A stretch of DNA of 64,000 bases, from positions 4,727,199 through 4,791,198 of the forward strand of contig CP000875.1 of assembly GCA_000018565.1 (NCBI GenBank), written 5' to 3'. Below, piece by piece: positions 58,877-64,000 of the stretch. The stretch's first letter is position 1. Each line of letters opens with the position of its first letter. Below the pieces are notes generated by a model. That model was not told where the DNA came from. It did no database searches and saw only the letters and a list, made by a program, of their open reading frames with translations. The translations under genes and the position numbers were made by a program. Origin of the DNA: Herpetosiphon aurantiacus DSM 785 (GTDB lineage: Bacteria > Chloroflexota > Chloroflexia > Chloroflexales > Herpetosiphonaceae).

Positions 58877-59959
58877 TTAAACCATCAAGAGCATTTGTTC
58901 GACGATTTGGGCAGCTCGTTGCAGTTGCACAATCGGAATAAACTCATCGACCGAGTGAATATTTTCGTAGCCAATCGCCAAGTTGGCAGTTTCGATGCCA
59001 TTATTGCTGATAATGCTGACATCGCTGCCGCCGCCCGTGACCACCAACGAAGGCTCAAGCCCAATCGCCCGAATCGCTTGATTGAGCAACTGCACAATTT
59101 CCGCATCGGGGGCTAGCACGCTGGGGCCATAATGTTGTTTGTGTTCAATTTCAACTGTCGCGCCAAATTTAGCGGCAGCTTGCTCAAAAGCATTGCGCAT
59201 AATGTGCCATTGGGCATCGAGTTTGGCTTGGTTGCGCGAACGAGCCTCGCCTTTGACCACAACTGAATCGGGCACAATATTGTTGGCCTTGCCACCATGG
59301 ATCGAGCCAATATTGGCGGTGGTTTCGTCATCGAGCCGCCCCAAAGGCATGGCAGCAATCGCATGCGCGGCAACTTCAATCGCGCTGATGCCTTTTTCGG
59401 GGGCAACTCCAGCGTGGGCCGAAACCCCAGTAATCGTCGCGGTGAACGAATCGTGGGCGGGTGAACCAATACAAATCGCCCCAACATCGCCATTTAAATC
59501 GAAAGCGAGGCCTTGTTTGGCTTGCAGCTTGCTATAATCGAGGGCACGAGCGCCATACAACCCTGTCTCTTCTTGCACCGTAAAAACCAATTCAATTGCC
59601 CGATGCGGCTGGCCTGATTCTAAAACTGCTTGAATGCCCTCGAGAAATGCCGTAACCCCCGCCAAATCATCAGCACCCAAAACGGTATCGCCAGCGCTGT
59701 AGATATTGCCATCGCGGATGACTGGCTGCTTGCCATGACATGGTGCAACGCTATCCATATGGGCATTCAGCAACAAGGGTGAACCTACGCCAGCCAAACG
59801 GGCAATCACATTGCCAATCGCATCCTGCTCGCATTCAAGGCCCAAAGCTTGGCAGCGCTCGATTAAGTGAGCAGCCATGGCTGCTTCTTCACCAGATGGA
59901 TTATCGATCCGAACCAAAGTACAAAACGTATCGAGCAGACGCTCTTGATTGATAGCCAT
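58877..59959 (-). CDS. M20-family peptidase (tripeptidase T-like)
   Basis: A 360-residue zinc metallopeptidase. Metal and catalytic residues are seen in LLNAHMDSVAP (first His and catalytic Asp), GADDLAGVTAFLEG (bridging Asp), VQEETGLYGARAL (Glu-Glu), AFDLNGDVG and a C-terminal NIHSVDEFI (last His). The dimerisation domain lies in the middle (about 175-285). The likely role is cleavage of short peptides in the cytoplasm. ATG 59959 has AAGGAT upstream; the longer frame to 60064 overlaps the pbp gene and is not favoured. It lies 22 bases after the pbp stop. Confidence 0.9.
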   Translation of the reverse strand: MAINQERLLDTFCTLVRIDNPSGEEAAMAAHLIERCQALGLECEQDAIGNVIARLAGVGSPLLLNAHMDSVAPCHGKQPVIRDGNIYSAGDTVLGADDLAGVTAFLEGIQAVLESGQPHRAIELVFTVQEETGLYGARALDYSKLQAKQGLAFDLNGDVGAICIGSPAHDSFTATITGVSAHAGVAPEKGISAIEVAAHAIAAMPLGRLDDETTANIGSIHGGKANNIVPDSVVVKGEARSRNQAKLDAQWHIMRNAFEQAAAKFGATVEIEHKQHYGPSVLAPDAEIVQLLNQAIRAIGLEPSLVVTGGGSDVSIISNNGIETANLAIGYENIHSVDEFIPIVQLQRAAQIVEQMLLMV

Positions 59960-59981
59960 GAAAAATCCTTCAAAAAAACGC

Positions 59982-61721
59982 TTATGGATTGATTTCCAAT
60001 GCTGCCGACATGACAATCCCTGCCAATGAGCCGCCAACACTGGTACCTTCGCCGCCATTCTCAACCATCACAGCCACTGCATATTTGGGATCGTCCAGCG
60101 GAGCCAACGAGATAAACCAAGCATGCGGCGCACCAAGGGGATTTTCAGCTGTGCCCGATTTGCCGCCAACGCTATAACCTGGCACGCCAGCCACCGTCGC
60201 CCCCGACCAACCCTGCTCAACCACCGCCTTCATCGAAATCCGAATGCGTTGCGAAACCTCGACACTCATCGGATCGCCGATTTTACGTGGGCGGGCTTGA
60301 TACAACTCACCGCCTTGCGGGGTGGTCACCCGTTCGACCAAGTAAGGCTTCATCATATCGCCATTATTGCCGATGGCTTGGGTGATCATCGCCATTTCGA
60401 GTGGGGTGACCAACAAGCGGCCTTGACCATAGGCAGTATCAGCAATCGCCACGGGCTGGCTCCACCATTCATCGCCATCTTCGCCGCCATAGAGTTGGCT
60501 GGGCGCTGAAGGCAAATCGGTCAAATCGCCAGTGTCGGGCAATTCATCGGCGGGGTAAATATGAAAACGCCGCGCTTGATCTTCGAGCAAATTACGCCCA
60601 TCGTCTTGCAAGCGAATGCCATATTGAGCAAAGGCTGTATTACAGGAAAAGGCATAAACCCCATCAAGCCCAAATTTTTCGCCAAATTTCTGTGCGATAT
60701 AGCCAGCTTCATCGTCAACTGCATTGACCACTGGCACGCTTACGCCCTCTTGGGGGAAAAGCTCGTTGGGGCAGGTAATGTCTTCAGGTTTGCCAACCTC
60801 AGGATTATTCAGCACCCCAATTGCGGTTACAGTTTTAAAAGTCGAGCCTGGGGGATATTGGCCTTGGGTCGAGCGAAATACGAGAGGCCGCGATTCATCG
60901 CTGATCAACGAGTTCCAATAATTGACCACCCGATCGCTTTCTGCCGAGTAATCTTCGGCATCAAGCCGCAAGGTTAATTGCGAAGGATCAAAGCTGGGCG
61001 TGCTGACCATCGCCCGAATTGCTCCGGTTTTGACATCGATCACCACGACCGAACCAACCCGCCCATCGAGCGCCTTGAAGGCGCGATCTTGTAGTTGCGC
61101 ATTGATCGTCAGTTGCACGTTATTGCCTTCGCGCGGGCGGCTAAACAGCTGATTTTGCAAATTTTGCCAGCTATTGCCCTTGCCACCAGCCAAATATTCG
61201 TTATAGCTACTTTCTAAGCCATACAAGCCATAGATGCTGCTGACATAGCCAAGGGTATGGCCAAAAGCCCGCATATCGTATTGATTGGCAATTGGGTAGG
61301 TGCGATACGAGCGATTATCCGAGACGATCACATTTTCGGCGAGCGTTACCCCTTGCGAATCGAAAATTGCGCCGCGCTTGATGCGATTGGTGCTACGAAC
61401 CAAGCGAATATTGCTAATAATGTTGCCATCATCCTCGGCAACCACCCGATTATAAATCTCATCGGCGCGAATCACTTGGGTACGCAGCAATTGCAGCGTC
61501 AACATGGTAAAACCGATGATCATAAATAAGGCTAAGTTTTGGGTTGCAGTATAAATCCCAGTGGCGCGTTGGGTGCGAATCGGCCAAATCGCAAAACCAC
61601 CTAAGATGGTCGCGATCCATAAACATGGCAACCAATGTTCTTCTTTCGACCACGGCACCATGCCATAGATAATTAAGCCAACCGCGATTAACCCTGCTAG
61701 TGATTTCAAGAAACGCTGCAT
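59982..61721 (-). CDS. Penicillin-binding protein (class B transpeptidase, FtsI/PbpA-like)
   Basis: A 579-residue peptidoglycan transpeptidase. Unusually for class B, the N-terminus has up to three hydrophobic segments (about 8-22, 31-47, 60-80), followed by a PBP dimerisation domain. The catalytic motifs are PPGSTFK (Ser293, Lys296), SCN (359-361) and KSGT near residue 519. It cross-links cell-wall peptides at the outer face of the membrane. Its family is often paired with an FtsW/RodA protein, but none is in view. Its presence fits a thin peptidoglycan wall. GGAG precedes ATG 61721. Confidence 0.93.
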   Translation of the reverse strand: MQRFLKSLAGLIAVGLIIYGMVPWSKEEHWLPCLWIATILGGFAIWPIRTQRATGIYTATQNLALFMIIGFTMLTLQLLRTQVIRADEIYNRVVAEDDGNIISNIRLVRSTNRIKRGAIFDSQGVTLAENVIVSDNRSYRTYPIANQYDMRAFGHTLGYVSSIYGLYGLESSYNEYLAGGKGNSWQNLQNQLFSRPREGNNVQLTINAQLQDRAFKALDGRVGSVVVIDVKTGAIRAMVSTPSFDPSQLTLRLDAEDYSAESDRVVNYWNSLISDESRPLVFRSTQGQYPPGSTFKTVTAIGVLNNPEVGKPEDITCPNELFPQEGVSVPVVNAVDDEAGYIAQKFGEKFGLDGVYAFSCNTAFAQYGIRLQDDGRNLLEDQARRFHIYPADELPDTGDLTDLPSAPSQLYGGEDGDEWWSQPVAIADTAYGQGRLLVTPLEMAMITQAIGNNGDMMKPYLVERVTTPQGGELYQARPRKIGDPMSVEVSQRIRISMKAVVEQGWSGATVAGVPGYSVGGKSGTAENPLGAPHAWFISLAPLDDPKYAVAVMVENGGEGTSVGGSLAGIVMSAALEINP

Positions 61722-61793
61722 GCGACCGCTCTCCTGTAACCAAAACGTAGTGTCATTATAAAGCTAAATGGGCGAGTCGCAATGAAAGGCTGA

Positions 61794-61890
61794 TGAAAGG
61801 CAAAAGGCAGAAGGCAAAAATCAAAAGCCCAAGATCCCTCAGAGCTTGATTTTTAACCACGAAGGACGCGAAGTAACACGAAGAGTACAA
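61794..61890. repeat. Repeat families E and C in the pbp-trxB gap
   Basis: AAAGGCAAAAGGCAGAAGGC (family E, about 61796-61820) and AACCACGAAGGACGCGAAG (family C, about 61856-61885) in the 349-base gap 61722-62070. No gene was seen. Confidence 0.65.
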
Positions 61891-61977
61891 AATGTTTAAT
61901 CTGATACATTATCAATCGCCCCAGCCATCATTCCACTCAGCAACAACCATCGTTAGCAAACATACGCCTTCATAGTT

Positions 61978-62017
61978 AAAAAATTAGGAGTCAGGATGAA
62001 TTGACATCCTGACCCCT
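61978..62017 (-). terminator. Intrinsic terminator of trxB
   Basis: On the minus strand: a stem of about 13 base pairs with one mismatch (core GTCAGGATG / CATCCTGAC, loop of six), then TAATTTTTT. It lies 54 bases after the trxB stop. Confidence 0.85.
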
Positions 62018-62070
62018 GACAACTGAACCCTAGTCTCTTAAACTTACAACTGCACCTTAGCCCCTCGTGA

Positions 62071-63021
62071 TTACCACTGAGCCAAGCTGGTTTGTTCGTG
62101 CTCGATTTGGTCTAAGAACCATGAGGCTTCCATAGCTGCCATACAACCACTGCCAGCAGCGGTGATCGCTTGACGATAGACATGATCTTCTACGTCGCCA
62201 GCCACGAAAACCCCTGGAACGTTGGTGCGAGCACGGCCTGGGCTAACAATATAGCCGTTTTCATCCAACTCAATTTGATCTTTGAATAACCAGGTGTTGG
62301 GAATATGCCCAATGTATGGGAACACCCCATCGGCGGCGAAAGTTGATTCCTCGCCAGTTTTGACATTGTGCAACGCTACGCCTTCAACTTTAACCGTGCC
62401 TTCAACCTTGGTTACTACCGTATCCCAAATAAATTTAATTTTTGGGTTATTTTGGGCACGTTCGATCAACACTGGGTCGGCGCGTAATTGGTCGCGGCGA
62501 TGGATGATATGCACTTCCTTGGCATAGCGAGTCAAGAACAAACTTTCATCCAAAGCACTATTACCACCGCCAACGACCACCAAGGTTTTATCGCGGAAGA
62601 AGAAGCCATCGCATACAGCACAATAGGAAACGCCACGATTAGCCAATTCTAATTCACCAGGCACGCCCAATTTGCGCGGCGAAGCCCCAGTCGCAATAAT
62701 CAAGGTTTCGGTTTCGACAATCGTGCCATTATCAATATGCAGCTTGAAAGGCCGTTCGCCCAACTCAACTTTTTCGACAATCCCATCTAAAAAGTGCGTG
62801 CCAAAACGGGCTGCTTGTTTTTCCATTTTATCGGCTAAATCAAAGCCATTGATCGCATCGGGGAAGCCAGGGTAATTTTCAACTTCGCTGGTCGTGGCAA
62901 TCAAGCCACCAGGCTGAATTCCACGAATTACCAACGGGGTTAAATTGGCGCGTGCCGCATACAGCGCCGCCGTCAAGCCAGCTGGCCCCGAACCAATCAC
63001 GGTTACTTTTTGCTTTTCCAT
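62071..63021 (-). CDS. trxB: Thioredoxin-disulfide reductase
   Basis: A 316-residue FAD- and NADPH-dependent enzyme that keeps thioredoxin reduced. FAD motif IGSGPAGLTAALYAARA (9-25), ATTSEVENYPGFP, redox pair CAVC (134-137; CATC in most), NADPH motif VVGGGNSALDESLFL and the terminal GVFVAGDVEDHVYRQAITAAGSG are all present. ATG 63021 has AAAGGAG; the longer frame to 63081 adds 20 residues with no family match. It is a single-gene unit with its own terminator. Confidence 0.96.
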   Translation of the reverse strand: MEKQKVTVIGSGPAGLTAALYAARANLTPLVIRGIQPGGLIATTSEVENYPGFPDAINGFDLADKMEKQAARFGTHFLDGIVEKVELGERPFKLHIDNGTIVETETLIIATGASPRKLGVPGELELANRGVSYCAVCDGFFFRDKTLVVVGGGNSALDESLFLTRYAKEVHIIHRRDQLRADPVLIERAQNNPKIKFIWDTVVTKVEGTVKVEGVALHNVKTGEESTFAADGVFPYIGHIPNTWLFKDQIELDENGYIVSPGRARTNVPGVFVAGDVEDHVYRQAITAAGSGCMAAMEASWFLDQIEHEQTSLAQW

Positions 63022-63181
63022 CTGAATAAGGCTCCTTTGTTGGCAGCATCCCTGCATTTCCAGTTGGCGTGGTCGCTGCATGTCGCATCAGTATAGCACG
63101 ACTTATTGCTAGTATACATCAATTTTGTAATAAACGCTACACTTTATTTTAGAAGCCTCTGTTTGGGTGTTAATCGAATGA

Positions 63182-63739
63182 TCAACGGGCACGCTGGTAG
63201 TGCATGGCGACCGTTCCGTTGCGCAGCGGGATTGCCGAGATCAACGTGAGTCGGCGTGCGTTGGACAGCCCACTTGCGTACAAAGTAGGGCCATGGCCAG
63301 CGATCCTCGGGTGGATGAGGAACTTGTACTCATTGATCAGATCTAGTCGGTCTAGCTCGGTCGCGAGCCTGCCGCTCCCGAGAAGCACACCATTTGGAGT
63401 TGTGTCCTTAAGCTGCTGGACAGCCGTGCGCAGATTGCCCGTGATCAGGTGGCTGTTCGTCCAAGGGAAATCCGTTCGCGTGGAGGACACCACGTACTTA
63501 GGCTTGGCCTCCAGCTTGATCGCCCACTCGCGCAGCGACTGCGCTGCCTCGGTGGTTCCGCGAGCGACCGCTGGCCAGGCGCTTTCCATCATCTCGTAGG
63601 TGATACGACCCCAGAGCATCGCCCCGCTCTCATCCATCAGTTGGGTGAAGAAGGCATGGGTCTCGTCGTCGGCGATGCCTGCCTGGTGATCGATGCACCC
63701 GTCGAGGGTGATGTTGAGACTAAAGGTCAAGTTTCCCAT
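63182..63739 (-). CDS. RibD C-terminal / dihydrofolate reductase-fold protein
   Basis: A 185-residue reductase-fold protein (RibD_C, DHFR-like). Landmarks: SLNITLDGCIDHQAG at the start, WGRITYEMMESAWP (about 54-67), KYVVSSTRTDF, GNLRTAVQQLKD, GVLLGSGRLATELDRLDLINEYKFLIHPRIAGHGPTLY. Such proteins bind NADPH; many are uncharacterised. ATG 63739 has GGAGGAC upstream. The coding sequence is more GC-rich, with C/G-ending codons unlike its neighbours, which suggests arrival by transfer, perhaps from an actinobacterium. An overlapping pair of inverted repeats sits upstream. Confidence 0.88.
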   Translation of the reverse strand: MGNLTFSLNITLDGCIDHQAGIADDETHAFFTQLMDESGAMLWGRITYEMMESAWPAVARGTTEAAQSLREWAIKLEAKPKYVVSSTRTDFPWTNSHLITGNLRTAVQQLKDTTPNGVLLGSGRLATELDRLDLINEYKFLIHPRIAGHGPTLYASGLSNARRLTLISAIPLRNGTVAMHYQRAR

Positions 63740-63785
63740 AGCGTCCTCCGTTTGCCCCAAGGCGAGCATACAATATACTCAGCCT

Positions 63786-63812
63786 CGTTAGTATAACGAA
63801 CATTTGTTCGTT
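63786..63812. promoter_or_regulatory. Overlapping palindromes upstream of the RibD-like gene
   Basis: AACGAACA-TT-TGTTCGTT (63795-63812) is an eight-base inverted repeat, and CGTTA-GTA-TAACG (63786-63798) overlaps it. The length and spacing are typical of a TetR-type operator, 47 bases or more before the start codon. Confidence 0.6.
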
Positions 63813-63924
63813 TTCCTACCCCCTCATAGATTAACCTAGGAGTATAGCAACGATTCGGCAGTCTGTAATGCTCAAAGAGCGGTTGCGCTGGTTGGCAATT
63901 TTCTTGAGCCAATCACGTTGACCA

Positions 63925-64000
63925 TTACGCTTTTTGGGTGTTAACCAGCCAAATTCCGCCAATCACCAAGCTACCGCCAATAATTTGAAAGATATTTAAT
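63925..64000 (-). CDS. C-terminal end of an EamA-type (DMT) transporter (5' part outside window)
   Basis: Reading the minus strand from the window edge gives 24 codons ending in TAA at 63925-63927: NIFQIIGGSLVIGGIWLVNT and a short QKA tail. A final hydrophobic helix of this form (IGGxLVIxGxxLVN) is typical of EamA drug/metabolite transporters. The assignment rests on one helix, so it is tentative. Confidence 0.5.
   Translation of the reverse strand, partial: LNIFQIIGGSLVIGGIWLVNTQKA

Noticed and set aside
63727-63912. A 61-codon minus-strand open frame upstream of the RibD-like gene
   Set aside because: It overlaps the operator and the start of the real gene, has no ribosome site and no recognisable protein features.
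1-64000. tRNA, rRNA, tmRNA, transposase genes or prophage
   Set aside because: None was recognised by eye on either strand; a covariance-model scan would be needed to exclude small RNAs.

Overview
The window looks like chromosomal DNA of a filamentous member of the Chloroflexota, most probably Herpetosiphon or a close relative. This is inferred from roughly 50% GC, the style of the proteins (Thr/Pro-rich stalks, lipoproteins, BTAD regulator, half-size TauE), and many GC-rich fold-back repeats between genes. No rRNA, tRNA, CRISPR array, prophage or transposase gene was seen. Genes are dense, on both strands, in short operons.

Layout. 1-7 kb: cytochrome bd oxidase (cydAB, cydB cut by the window edge), a catalytically degenerate M28-type membrane protein, and a redox group (PepSY membrane protein, DsbA-like thioredoxin, lipoprotein cytochrome c, small membrane protein). 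7-17 kb: a small methyltransferase, an MBL-fold hydrolase, an ankyrin-repeat protein, then purQ, an unknown membrane gene, a UPF0354 gene, a PurS-PurL fusion and rlmB. 17-25 kb: half-size TauE, GAF histidine kinase, MOSC protein, YwbE, phosphatase-like protein, zinc-ribbon protein, TPR protein and a class V aminotransferase. 25-29 kb: a complete succinate-dehydrogenase-like set of four genes in which the catalytic residues of subunit A and the [2Fe-2S] ligands of subunit B appear to be lost, then scpB. 29-40 kb: two aldehyde dehydrogenases (one an ALDH16-type double-domain protein), Amt, MsrA, a TrxR-like flavoprotein and ferritin. 40-51.6 kb: a long minus-strand operon, BTAD regulator - Liv-type ABC importer - alpha/beta hydrolase - KASIII-like enzyme - acyl-CoA ligase - MaoC hydratase. 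52-53.5 kb: pdxST, for PLP synthesis.

The most interesting locus is 53.6-57.5 kb. A cobalamin riboswitch with its own terminator controls three genes: an alpha-barrel protein (prenyltransferase/squalene-oxidase repeats) with an LPDTG-type anchor, a DUF4430-like beta-domain protein on a Thr/Pro stalk with a membrane anchor, and an EcfT transporter subunit. The first two correspond to the two domains of animal transcobalamin and intrinsic factor. The locus therefore reads as a split, surface-anchored vitamin B12 capture system feeding an ECF transporter. The ATPases and S component are not in this window.

57.5-64 kb: a peptidase/cell-wall operon (penicillin-binding protein, M20 peptidase, S41-type lipoprotein), thioredoxin reductase trxB, a RibD/DHFR-type reductase with foreign-looking composition and a palindromic operator, and the last codons of an EamA-type transporter. 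Several families of short palindromic or modular repeats (called A to E here) fill most of the longer intergenic gaps, including gaps inside operons.
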